A stretch of 64,000 bases of DNA, from assembly GCA_035536915.1 (NCBI GenBank), contig DATLNE010000034.1, positions 1 through 64,000 on the forward strand, in the 5' to 3' direction. Origin of the DNA: Acidimicrobiales bacterium. GTDB lineage: Bacteria > Actinomycetota > Acidimicrobiia > Acidimicrobiales > JAHWLA01. A program made the position numbers and the translations under genes. This document shows, piece by piece, positions 33,764-44,182 of the stretch. The stretch's first letter is position 1; every line of letters starts with the position of its first letter. Under the pieces are notes generated by a model. It did no database searches. It was not told the DNA's origin and was given only the letters and a program-made list of their open reading frames with translations.

Positions 33764-34258
33764 ATGAGCCTGCTCGACGAATCCGAAGGGGCGATCGAGC
33801 TCGAGATCCCCGCTCGCCCCGAGTACGTGGGGCTGGCCCGTCTCGTCGTCTCGTCGCTGGCGTCGAGCCGTCGCGCGCTCGAAGACGATCGCATCGACGA
33901 TCTCAAGCTGGCCGTCTCCGAGGCGTGCACCAACGCCATCGAGGCCCATGCCGACCACGACGTCGACGAGCGGGTGGTGGTGCGCTGGCGCGAGTCCGGT
34001 GACCAACTCGAGGTCCAGGTCGAGGACCGGGGCCGCGGCTTCGACCCCGAGACCCTGCCCGAGCACCCCCCGGTCACCGACCCCGACCGGCTCAACTTCG
34101 AGCGCGGCCTGGGCATCCCCTTGATCCGCACCCTGGTCGACGAGGTGGAGTTCGACCCCTCGGAGTCGGGCACCGCTGTCCGCATGGTGATGTTCTGCGG
34201 CCCCGCCGACTTGGAGCCGGCCGACATCGACCTGTGGGAGGACGAGGAGCCCGCCTAG
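33764..34258 (+). CDS. RsbW-like anti-sigma serine kinase (HATPase_c_2)
   Basis: 164 residues with a GHKL ATP-binding fold: N-box LAVSEACTNAIEAH, G1 VEDRGRGFDP, G2 ERGLGIPLIRTLVDEV. Predicted to bind and phosphorylate the STAS protein encoded upstream and hold a sigma factor. C-terminal acidic tail (PADIDLWEDEEPA). Its stop overlaps the next GTG. Confidence 0.88.
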   Translation: MSLLDESEGAIELEIPARPEYVGLARLVVSSLASSRRALEDDRIDDLKLAVSEACTNAIEAHADHDVDERVVVRWRESGDQLEVQVEDRGRGFDPETLPEHPPVTDPDRLNFERGLGIPLIRTLVDEVEFDPSESGTAVRMVMFCGPADLEPADIDLWEDEEPA

Positions 34259-34623
34259 TGGCCCTGCGCAAGATGCTCCACAAGCTCACCACCTCGGTGA
34301 GCGACCTCGACCGGGAGGACTTGCGCGAGTTCTGCTCCCACGTCCCCGGCACCATCCCCATCGGCGAGGCCAAGGCCCGCCAGGAGATCCGGGTGACGGG
34401 TGAGGTCACCTTCGTGCGCATCGTGCCCCGCCCCAACGGTTCGCCGTGGCTGGAGGCCACCGTCAACGACGGCACCGGCTCGCTGGTGGTGATGTGGACG
34501 GGCCGCCGGCGGGTGGCCGGCATCCGCGGCGGGCGCCGCCTGATTGTCAGCGGCCGGGGCTCGGCCAGCGGCCCCGGCGGCCGCCTCCTCGTCTACAACC
34601 CGGTGTACGAACTGCTGCCGTAG
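34258..34623 (+). CDS. OB-fold nucleic-acid-binding domain protein
   Basis: 121 residues from the GTG overlapping the upstream TAG. An OB-fold is indicated by EIRVTGEVTFVRIVPRPNG, WLEATVNDGTGSLVVMWTGR and GRRLIVSGRGSASG, similar to tRNA-anticodon-type OB domains. A helical N-terminus precedes it (LTTSVSDLDREDLREFCS). Role unknown; its coupling to a RsbV/RsbW pair is noted. Confidence 0.72.
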   Translation: MALRKMLHKLTTSVSDLDREDLREFCSHVPGTIPIGEAKARQEIRVTGEVTFVRIVPRPNGSPWLEATVNDGTGSLVVMWTGRRRVAGIRGGRRLIVSGRGSASGPGGRLLVYNPVYELLP

Positions 34624-34636
34624 CTCGTGGGGCGGT

Positions 34637-35293
34637 TCAGCGGCCCACGAGGATGCGCTTTACGTGGTCCTCGGAGTCGGCCGTCACCAAGGCCAGGACC
34701 TCGTCGCCCCCGGCGAGCACGGTGTCGCCTCGGGGCACCACCACGTGGCCGCCCCGCACGATGGCTACCACGGTGGCGTCGCGGGGCACCCCGAGCTCGG
34801 CGATGGGCTGGCCTACCGCAGGCGAGTCGCCCGCCAGGGTGACCTCGACCAGCTGCGCGTCCTGGAACTGCAGCAGGCGCACCAGCGAGCCGACCGACAC
34901 CGCTTCTTCCACCAGGGCGGTAAGCAGGTGCGGGGTCGACACCGACACGTCGACGCCCCACGTCTCGTTGAACAACCAGTGGTTCTTGGGGTGGTTCACC
35001 CGGGCCACCACCCGGGGCACGGCGAACTCCTGCTTGGCCAGCAACGAGATGACGAGGTTGTCCTCGTCGTCGCCGGTGGCGGCCACCACCACGTCGACCT
35101 CGGCCAGGCCCGCCTCGTGCAGCGAGTTGACCTCGCACGCGTCGCCCACGAACCAGTTGACGTCGACGGTGGCCCGGATGCGGGCCACCAAGTCGGGGTC
35201 CTGCTCGATCAGCAACACCTCGTGGCCCGCCTGGGCCAGGTCGGCGGCGATGTAGGTGCCGACGTTGCCGGCACCAGCAATGGCAACGCGCAT
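34637..35293 (-). CDS. TrkA-type RCK potassium-uptake regulatory protein (second copy)
   Basis: 218 residues: Rossmann RCK-N domain (MRVAIAGAGNVGTYIAADLA, EVLLIEQDPD, VGDACEVNSLHEAGL) and RCK-C domain (about 135-218). Binds nucleotide and gates potassium transport. Start at 35293 with GGGGAGGACC upstream. Follows the first copy in the same operon after a 2-bp spacer. Confidence 0.88.
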   Translation of the reverse strand: MRVAIAGAGNVGTYIAADLAQAGHEVLLIEQDPDLVARIRATVDVNWFVGDACEVNSLHEAGLAEVDVVVAATGDDEDNLVISLLAKQEFAVPRVVARVNHPKNHWLFNETWGVDVSVSTPHLLTALVEEAVSVGSLVRLLQFQDAQLVEVTLAGDSPAVGQPIAELGVPRDATVVAIVRGGHVVVPRGDTVLAGGDEVLALVTADSEDHVKRILVGR

Positions 35294-35295
35294 CG

Positions 35296-35958
35296 TTAGT
35301 GGTCCTCCCCGCCCGAACGCAGGCGCTGGTCGAGGTCGTCGAAGGCGTCCTTCATGACGGTGAAGTGCAGGACGTCGCCCTCTTGGCCGACCACGTCGGG
35401 GCCGGCCATGCGCACCGTGCCGCCCCGGGTGACCGCCGTCAGCCGGAACTTGTCGGGCTCGCCCATCTCGGCCAGCTTCTTGCCCGCCCACCCCTCGGGC
35501 AGCGCCCGCTCGACGATGTTCACGCCGCCGGTGGCGTCTGTCCACTCGGTCGTGCTGCTGTTCTCGAACAGCCGGCGCATGACCTGGTCGGTGGTCCACG
35601 TGACGGTGGCCACCGTCGGGATGCCGAGGCGCTGGTAGATCACGGCCCGGCGCGGGTCGTAGATGCGGGCGACGACCTGGGGGATCTCGTAGGTCTCGCG
35701 AGCGATGCGCGCCGTGAGGATGTTGGTGTTGTCGCCGCTGGTCACGGCGGCCAGCGCCGAGGCCTCCTGCACCCCCGCCTGCTCGAGGTGGTCGCGGTCG
35801 AAACCGAAGCCGAGCACGGCCCGTCCGCTGAACCGTTCAGGCAGGCGCCGGAAGGCGTTGCGGCGTTTGTCGATGACGGCGACCGAGTGGCCGGCGCGGT
35901 CGAGGTTCACGGCCAGTTCGGAACCCACCCGGCCGCAGCCGACGACGATTACGTGCAT
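35296..35958 (-). CDS. trkA: TrkA-type RCK potassium-uptake regulatory protein (first copy)
   Basis: 220 residues. RCK-N with MHVIVVGCGRVGSELAVNLD and HSVAVIDKRRNAF, RCK-C from about 140. Divergent by 63 bp from a KimA-like permease, the likely transport partner. Together the two RCK proteins probably form a regulatory heteromer. Confidence 0.9.
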   Translation of the reverse strand: MHVIVVGCGRVGSELAVNLDRAGHSVAVIDKRRNAFRRLPERFSGRAVLGFGFDRDHLEQAGVQEASALAAVTSGDNTNILTARIARETYEIPQVVARIYDPRRAVIYQRLGIPTVATVTWTTDQVMRRLFENSSTTEWTDATGGVNIVERALPEGWAGKKLAEMGEPDKFRLTAVTRGGTVRMAGPDVVGQEGDVLHFTVMKDAFDDLDQRLRSGGEDH

Positions 35959-36021
35959 GGCGCCCCATGAAAATCGCTCGGCGTAGCCGGCACAACTCCG
36001 GGGGGCGTATCGTCACCCGCC

Positions 36022-37929
36022 GTGTTCGAATTGCTGAAGCGGCTGCTCGTCGGGCGGCCCCTGTCGACGGCGGAGCAGGAGCACCAACGGCTGCCCAAGT
36101 CCGTTGCCCTGGCGACCTTCTCGTCCGACCCCATCTCGTCCACCGCGTACGCCACCGAAGAGATCCTCTTCGTCACCGCCGCGGGCGCATCGAGCCTGGC
36201 CCTCGGGCTCTCGAAGCTCGTGCCCATGTCGATCGCCGTCGCCGCGCTGCTGATCATCGTGGTGACGTCGTACCGCCAGACGATCCACGCCTACCCGCAG
36301 GGCGGCGGCTCCTACGTTGTCAGCCGCGAGAACCTGGGCAAGTACCCCTCGCTGGTGGCGGGTGCGTCGCTGCTCGTTGACTACATCCTCACCGTGGCCG
36401 TATCGGTGTCGGCCGGCGTGGCCGCTCTCATCTCGCTGCCCGCCTTCCACGACTGGCACGACAAGCGGGTGCTGATCTGCCTGGGCTTCGTCGTCGCCCT
36501 CACCCTGGGCAACCTGCGGGGCCTCAAGGAGTCGGGGAAGATCTTCGCCGCCCCTACCTACATCTACATCGTCTCCTTGGCCGCGCTGGTGGGCTACGGG
36601 CTGTTCCAGGACTTCTTCGGCGACCTCAAGCCGGTGCCGTTCGACCCCGAGCGGGCCAAGCACATCGCCGAGGCGGGCGGGTCGCTCACCTTGTTCATCA
36701 TCCTGCGGGGCTTCTCGTCGGGCGCCGTGGCCCTTTCAGGCATCGAGGCCTTGGCCGACGGCGTGCCCGCCTTCCGCAAGCCGGAGGCCAAGAACGCCGC
36801 CAGCACCCTCACGATCATGGCGGTCATCCTCGGCTTCCTGTTCTTCGGCGTGTCGCTGCTGGCCAGCCACCTGCACCCCATCCCCACCCACGACGAGACC
36901 GTCATCTCGCAGATGGCGCGGGCGGTGTTCGGCGAGGGCTTCATGCACGTGCTGCTGCAGTTCGCCACCGCGGGCATCCTCATCCTGGCGGCCAACACGG
37001 CCTACGCCGACTTCCCCCGGCTGTCGTCGATCATCGCCCGCGACGGCTACCTCCCCCGGCAGTTCGGCAACCGGGGCGACCGCCTCGTCTACTCCAACGG
37101 CATCGTGTTCCTGGCCGTGTTCGCCTCGGTCCTGCTCATCGCCTTCGGCGGCATCACCACGGCGTTGATCCCGCTCTACGCGGTGGGCGTGTTCACCTCG
37201 TTCACCCTGAGCCAAGCGGGCATGGTCGTGCGCCACCGCAAGCTCCAGGGCGCCGGGTGGCGGCGCAACATGGCGCTCAACGCCTTCGGCTCGTTCGCCA
37301 CCTTCACCGTCCTCATGATCGTCAGCGTCACCAAGTTCACCGTGGGGGCCTGGCTGCCGATCGTGGTGATCCCGACCATCGTGGCCATCCTGTTGACCAT
37401 CAAGGGCCACTACGACTTGGTGGGCAAGGCGCTGGCCATCGCGCCCCACGAGGTGCGGCCCGAGGTCTTCCAGCACACCGTGGTGGTGTTGGTGGGACGG
37501 GTACACCGGGGCGTGCTCAAGGCGCTCGGCTACGCCAAGTCCTTGCACCCCGACCACCTGGCCGCCGTCTACGTGTCGTACGAGGACGACGACCGCGAGG
37601 ACCTCCAGCGCCAGTGGGAGGCCTACAACATCGACGTGCCGCTGGAGATCGTGCACTCGCCGTACCGCGACCTGGTGGAGCCGGTGGAGCGCTACCTCGA
37701 CGAGCTCGACGCCCGCTGGCACAACGACACCATCACCGTGATCATCCCGGAGTTCGTGATGGGCAAGCTCTACGACCCCCGCAACCTGCTGCACAACCAG
37801 AGCGCCTTCGCCTTGAAGGCCGCACTGCTGAACCGGGCGGGCACGGTGGTCACCTCGGTGCCGTACCACGTGGGCGCCGCGTTGGAGGCCGCCAAACGAG
37901 GCGCCAAGGACGTGCCCGAACCGCTTTAG
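36022..37929 (+). CDS. KimA-like APC-superfamily potassium permease
   Basis: 635 residues with about 12 membrane spans followed by a large cytoplasmic domain (about 480-635). Starts MFELLKRLLVGRPLSTAEQE; conserved LPKSVALATFSSDPISSTAYATEEIL and the unwound-helix region YPQGGGSYVVSRENLG. KimA-type proteins are K+/H+ symporters; the divergent RCK pair supports potassium. GTG start. Amino-acid transport is the alternative for APC members. Confidence 0.8.
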   Translation: MFELLKRLLVGRPLSTAEQEHQRLPKSVALATFSSDPISSTAYATEEILFVTAAGASSLALGLSKLVPMSIAVAALLIIVVTSYRQTIHAYPQGGGSYVVSRENLGKYPSLVAGASLLVDYILTVAVSVSAGVAALISLPAFHDWHDKRVLICLGFVVALTLGNLRGLKESGKIFAAPTYIYIVSLAALVGYGLFQDFFGDLKPVPFDPERAKHIAEAGGSLTLFIILRGFSSGAVALSGIEALADGVPAFRKPEAKNAASTLTIMAVILGFLFFGVSLLASHLHPIPTHDETVISQMARAVFGEGFMHVLLQFATAGILILAANTAYADFPRLSSIIARDGYLPRQFGNRGDRLVYSNGIVFLAVFASVLLIAFGGITTALIPLYAVGVFTSFTLSQAGMVVRHRKLQGAGWRRNMALNAFGSFATFTVLMIVSVTKFTVGAWLPIVVIPTIVAILLTIKGHYDLVGKALAIAPHEVRPEVFQHTVVVLVGRVHRGVLKALGYAKSLHPDHLAAVYVSYEDDDREDLQRQWEAYNIDVPLEIVHSPYRDLVEPVERYLDELDARWHNDTITVIIPEFVMGKLYDPRNLLHNQSAFALKAALLNRAGTVVTSVPYHVGAALEAAKRGAKDVPEPL

Positions 37930-37993
37930 ACTGCAGCCTCGGTGCGCCGGGAAGCCTGGTCGGCAGTCCCTTCGCCGACCCCCGGAGAGCGCC

Positions 37994-39082
37994 GTGCGCA
38001 GTAGCCCGTCCCGTCTCGTTACCCGCTTCCTCCACGCCGAGGCCGCGGGCGGCGTCGTCCTGCTGGTGGCTGCCGCCGTGGCGCTGGTGTGGGCCAACTC
38101 GCCATGGGACCACGGCTACCACTCGGTGTTCAACCACGACGTCCAGCACTGGGTGAACGAAGGCCTGATGACGGTGTTCTTCTTCGTCGTGGGGCTGGAG
38201 ATCAAGCGGGAGCTGGTGGCGGGCGAGCTGCGCGAGTGGCGCACGGCCGCCGTGCCCGCCGTCGCCGCCGTGGGCGGCATGGTGGTGCCCGCCCTGTTTT
38301 ACGTGGTGGTGGCCCGTGACCGCGGGTGGGGCATCCCCATGGCCACCGACATCGCCTTCGCCGTCGGGCTGATGGCGCTGTTGGGGCGACGGGTGCCCGG
38401 CAGCCTCAAGTTGTTCCTGCTGACGCTGGCTGTCGTCGACGACATCGGCGCCATCTTGGTCATCGCCCTCTTCTACAGCGCGGGCGTCAAGCCCCTGTTC
38501 CTGCTCGGCGCGGCCGCGGCCGTCGCCCTCGTCTTCGTGGTGCGCAACCGGCCCGTGCTGGCCCTTGTCGCCGGCGTGCTGGTGTGGGCGGCGCTCTACA
38601 ACTCCGGCGTGCACGCCACCTTGGCGGGCGTCGTCGTCGGCCTCATGCTCCCGCAGGCCACCGTCGAAGGGCTGGAGGACCGGCTGCATCCGTGGTCGGC
38701 CTTCCTCGTGGTCCCGCTGTTCGCATTGGCCAACGCGGGCGTGCGCCTCGACAGCGAGTCCATCGGCAACGCCGTCGAGTCGCCCATCGCCATCGGCGTG
38801 GTGCTCGGCCTGGTGGTGGGCAAGCCGGTGGGCATCGCCCTGGCTTCGTGGGCGGCCGTGCGCTCGGGGCTGGGCACGTTGCCGCGGGGTGCGTCGTGGC
38901 CGCAGCTGATCGCCACCGGCGCCGTGGCGGGCGTGGGCTTCACCGTGTCGTTGTTCGTGACCGGCCTGGCCTTCCCCGATCCGGCGGTGGCGGCCACCGC
39001 CATCGTGGGGGTGCTGGCGGCCTCCGCCCTGTCGGCCGTCCTGGGCATTGCCGGCTTGACGTTTTGGGGGACCAAAACCTAA
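37994..39082 (+). CDS. nhaA: Na+/H+ antiporter NhaA
   Basis: 362 residues, about 12 spans. Conserved NEGLMTVFFFVVGLEIKREL, MATDIAFAVGLMAL and the ion-binding VVDDIGAILVIAL, containing the Asp-Asp pair of NhaA. GTG start with GGAGAG upstream. Transports protons in and sodium out at high pH. Follows the KimA-like gene at 64 bp. Confidence 0.93.
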   Translation: MRSSPSRLVTRFLHAEAAGGVVLLVAAAVALVWANSPWDHGYHSVFNHDVQHWVNEGLMTVFFFVVGLEIKRELVAGELREWRTAAVPAVAAVGGMVVPALFYVVVARDRGWGIPMATDIAFAVGLMALLGRRVPGSLKLFLLTLAVVDDIGAILVIALFYSAGVKPLFLLGAAAAVALVFVVRNRPVLALVAGVLVWAALYNSGVHATLAGVVVGLMLPQATVEGLEDRLHPWSAFLVVPLFALANAGVRLDSESIGNAVESPIAIGVVLGLVVGKPVGIALASWAAVRSGLGTLPRGASWPQLIATGAVAGVGFTVSLFVTGLAFPDPAVAATAIVGVLAASALSAVLGIAGLTFWGTKT

Positions 39083-39100
39083 TTTCTGCGCTCGGCGAAT

Positions 39101-39780
39101 ATGGATCTCACTCTTTCGAAGTCCGAGCGCGAGACGCTGAAGGCCATCTACCGGCAATCGGTCAGCGGGGACGCCCACACGGGTGACCTGGCCGAGGCCC
39201 TGGGGGTCAGCCCTGGCACGGTGACGGCCACGATCAAGCGGTTGGCCGAACGCGACCTGGCGGAGCACAAGCCGTACCGGGGAGTGCTGCTCACTCCGGT
39301 CGGGCGCCGGGTTGCGGTGGGGGCCATCCGCCGCCACCGCATCGTGGAGCGGTTCCTGGCCGACATGCTCGGCTACGCCTGGAACGAGGCCGACCGCTTG
39401 GCCGGCTCGTTCGAGCACGACCTCCCGCAAGAGGTGGAGGACCGGCTGTACGTCGCCCTCCATCGCCCCGCCACCTGCCCGCACGGGTTCCCCATCCCGG
39501 AGCCCGAGGTGCTCGACATCCCCGAGCTGCCGCCCCTCTACGACCTGGAGCCCGGCGACATCGCCGTAGTGGCCGTGCCCGGCTCCACCGACCCCGAGGT
39601 CATCACCTTCCTCGACACCCTGGGCCTGCGCCCGGGCGTGCGGGTGGAGGTTCGGGAGAAGCACCCCTTCGACGGTCCGCTGGTGCTGCGGGTCGAAGGC
39701 CACGACCGCACCGTGGGCGAACGAGTCGCCCGCCAGATCTACGTACGCAAAGAAGACGAAGCAGAGAGAAAGGAATCAGC

Positions 39781-39784
<4 letters not shown>
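39101..39784 (+). CDS. DtxR/MntR-family metal-dependent regulator
   Basis: 227 residues: N-terminal winged helix (TGDLAEALGVSPGTVTATIKRL), dimerisation/metal domain with HRIVERFLADMLGYAW, FEHDLPQEVEDRLY and a CPHGFPIP segment, then a FeoA/SH3-like domain (about 145-215). Likely senses Mn or Fe. It overlaps the start of the pyrophosphatase gene by 4 bp (ATGA), so the two are translated together. Confidence 0.85.
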
Positions 39785-42243
<2,459 letters not shown>

Positions 42244-42252
42244 GACTTTCCG

Positions 42253-42300
42253 TTCTGGCACCGAGATCACGGCTTGTACGGCGTGATCTCGGTGCCAGAA
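42253..42300. repeat. Palindrome (family A), likely bidirectional terminator
   Basis: TTCTGGCACCGAGATCACG pairs perfectly with its complement ending CCAGAA (19 bp) around a 10-base loop. Lies between convergent genes. It shares the arm plan TTCTGG-NNN-SGRRATCMCG with 50689-50736 and 62541-62590. Confidence 0.85.
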
Positions 42301-42342
42301 GCGCGTCTCAGGACCGACGTACCCCTGCGGGAACGGACACGC

Positions 42343-43110
42343 TCAGCAGCTTGTGTTCACGTTGACGAGGCACGGCCCCGCGATCGGGACGTCCGCTGTA
42401 TGGGTGGTACCTGCCACTGTCACCCTGACCGTGTCGTTCGTGTCGTTCCCTGGCTCCACCAGCACGATCGGGCATGTCCCCAACACACCCACGCAGGGCG
42501 AGGACGCCGGTGTCGTCCTTGCGGTGGCGACGTCGGCCTCTCGAACAACGATTGTGGCGTCGGTGATCCCCAGTGGGCAGGGGCCGGGCCCCGAGACCCA
42601 CGCGCATGTGTGGTTGTCGACGTTCACCCTGGTCTCGGTGTCGCCGTCCAGCGGACTGTTCACTGTTGTGACGGGGGCGTCGTTCTCCGTGCCCGTCCGG
42701 AAGACGTTCATGCCGACTGTGCCCACCTGGACTGTGCCGAAGACCGAGGTCCCGAGATGGCCGGGGTCGTCGGAATGGACAACCCGGTTGAGGCAATCGA
42801 GGGCAAGGACCGTGGACGCGCCCCGGTCCGCCTCGCACTGGATGCCGACCGAACTGGTGGCCAATGGGTTGAACACCGTGATCCGGCCGCCGGTGGCCTC
42901 GGGTGAGCTGCTGCCGGTCGGCGTCGTGCTGTAACACAGCGCCAGTCCCGAGGAGCCGTTGTCGACGCCGAGTGACACGGGGACTGCGCCTGGGGTCATG
43001 GTCGAGCAGGATGTCGAAAACCCGCTGTTGTCGGCGAACGCGGGTGCGATGGTTGCGACGCCCATGCCGATCCCGAGCGCGACGACGACAGGTGCCTTCA
43101 GTCGTTTCAT
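42343..43110 (-). CDS. Secreted cysteine-containing hypothetical protein
   Basis: 255 residues. Signal peptide MKRLKAPVVVALGIGMGVAT ending APAFA/DN. The mature part is Ser/Thr/Val-rich with several cysteines that could pair (STSCSTMTPG, LALCYST, GIQCEAD, LDCLNR, TCAWVSGPGPCPLG, SPCVGVLGTCPIV, GPCLVNVNTSC). Repeated TVRVTV/ATIVV-type strands suggest beta-sandwich folds. GAAAGG upstream of the ATG. No family recognised. The overlapping plus-strand open frame lacks a signal and is rejected. Confidence 0.6.
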   Translation of the reverse strand: MKRLKAPVVVALGIGMGVATIAPAFADNSGFSTSCSTMTPGAVPVSLGVDNGSSGLALCYSTTPTGSSSPEATGGRITVFNPLATSSVGIQCEADRGASTVLALDCLNRVVHSDDPGHLGTSVFGTVQVGTVGMNVFRTGTENDAPVTTVNSPLDGDTETRVNVDNHTCAWVSGPGPCPLGITDATIVVREADVATARTTPASSPCVGVLGTCPIVLVEPGNDTNDTVRVTVAGTTHTADVPIAGPCLVNVNTSC

Positions 43111-43278
43111 GTCTGCCTTTCACGATGAGTCATGGAGGCAGCCGCTGGCTCGACCCCCAAATGGATGTGTGCGGGGGCAGCGGCGATCAAGACGACTTCG
43201 TTGTCCCCCCGCTCGACTGTCTACGAGGGCGAGACGGCCGATCCCTTCCTCGGTTCCCGTTGGGGCACACTTCCCGCC

Positions 43279-43575
43279 ATGGCTGTGCTCGGGTGGGTGC
43301 TCTGTTGGATGTGGGTCGGCGTCGCCGTGTGGGTGTTCTTCGACGCCCGCCGGCGGGGGCGGACCGCCGTCTGGCACGCCGTGGCCACGGGACTCCTCCC
43401 AGGCGTAGGCCTGGCCGTCTACATGGGCACACGGGAGGCGGGCAGGCGGGACGACGACGACCGCCTCTCCCCGAGCGGTCACCTGCTCCTTCGAGAGCTC
43501 ACTTCTGAGGTCGAGCGCCTCCGCGCCGAGCTCGACGCAGTTCGAGGAACACCGGGATCAGCGACAGCAGGATGA
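43279..43575 (+). CDS. Small membrane protein with coiled-coil tail
   Basis: 98 residues from ATG at 43279. One or two spans (MAVLGWVLCWMWVGVAVWVF and GLLPGVGLAVYMG) around DARRRGRTA, then a polar helical end LLLRELTSEVERLRAELDAV that looks coiled-coil. Its 3' 77 bp overlap the convergent DedA gene. Function unknown. Confidence 0.5.
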   Translation: MAVLGWVLCWMWVGVAVWVFFDARRRGRTAVWHAVATGLLPGVGLAVYMGTREAGRRDDDDRLSPSGHLLLRELTSEVERLRAELDAVRGTPGSATAG

Positions 43576-44101
43576 TGAAGCCGATCACCGGCAGCAGGTA
43601 CTTGTCGATGTCGGGGATGGTGTCGCCCAGGATGTAGCCGAGCGACGTCACGCCCACCGCCCAGATGAACCCACCGAGGATGTTGAAGCGGACGAACGTC
43701 CGGTACTCCATCGTCCCCACGCCGGCGAGGATCGGGGCGAACGTGCGCACGATGGGCACGAACCGAGCCAGCACGATCGTCTTCGAGCCGTACTTGTCGA
43801 AGTAGGCTTGGGCCTTCTCCAGGTTCTCGTGCTTGAACAGCCGCGACTCTGGCCGCCGGAACAGGGCGGGCCCCACCCGGTTCCCGAAGGCGTAGCCCAC
43901 CTGATCGCCCGCCACCGCCGCCACGAAGCAGCCCACCAGGATCAGCGGGAAGTTCAGCTTGCCCTGGGAGGCCAGCAGCCCGGCGGTGAACAGCAGCGAG
44001 TCGCCGGGCAGGAAGAACCCGATGAGCAGCCCCGACTCGGCGAACACGATGGCGAACAAGCCGATGGTCCCGACCGTCTCGATCAAATGCTCAAGATGCA
44101 C
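43499..44101 (-). CDS. DedA/SNARE-associated family membrane protein
   Basis: 200 residues with four to six spans. DedA signature: GLFAIVFAESGLLIGFFLPGDSLLFTAG, LVGCFVAAVAGDQVGYAFG, and KYGSKTIVLARFVPIVRTFAP, with the conserved arginines. Members move or flip membrane lipids and affect proton motive force. GTG start at 44101. A 2075-codon open frame containing it on this strand is an artefact of GC-rich antisense. Confidence 0.88.
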   Translation of the reverse strand: MHLEHLIETVGTIGLFAIVFAESGLLIGFFLPGDSLLFTAGLLASQGKLNFPLILVGCFVAAVAGDQVGYAFGNRVGPALFRRPESRLFKHENLEKAQAYFDKYGSKTIVLARFVPIVRTFAPILAGVGTMEYRTFVRFNILGGFIWAVGVTSLGYILGDTIPDIDKYLLPVIGFIILLSLIPVFLELRRARRGGARPQK

Positions 44102-44182
44102 GGCGCAGGAGGCTAGGGGTCTGGGCAGGTGATCGCCGCATCGGCGGTGAACACCCAACCGTCGACCTAGGGGGGAACCACC

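Noticed and set aside
42353-42934. Plus-strand 193-codon frame opposite the secreted Cys-rich protein
   Set aside because: No signal peptide or ribosome site; the opposite strand has a clear signal peptide and even cysteine spacing.
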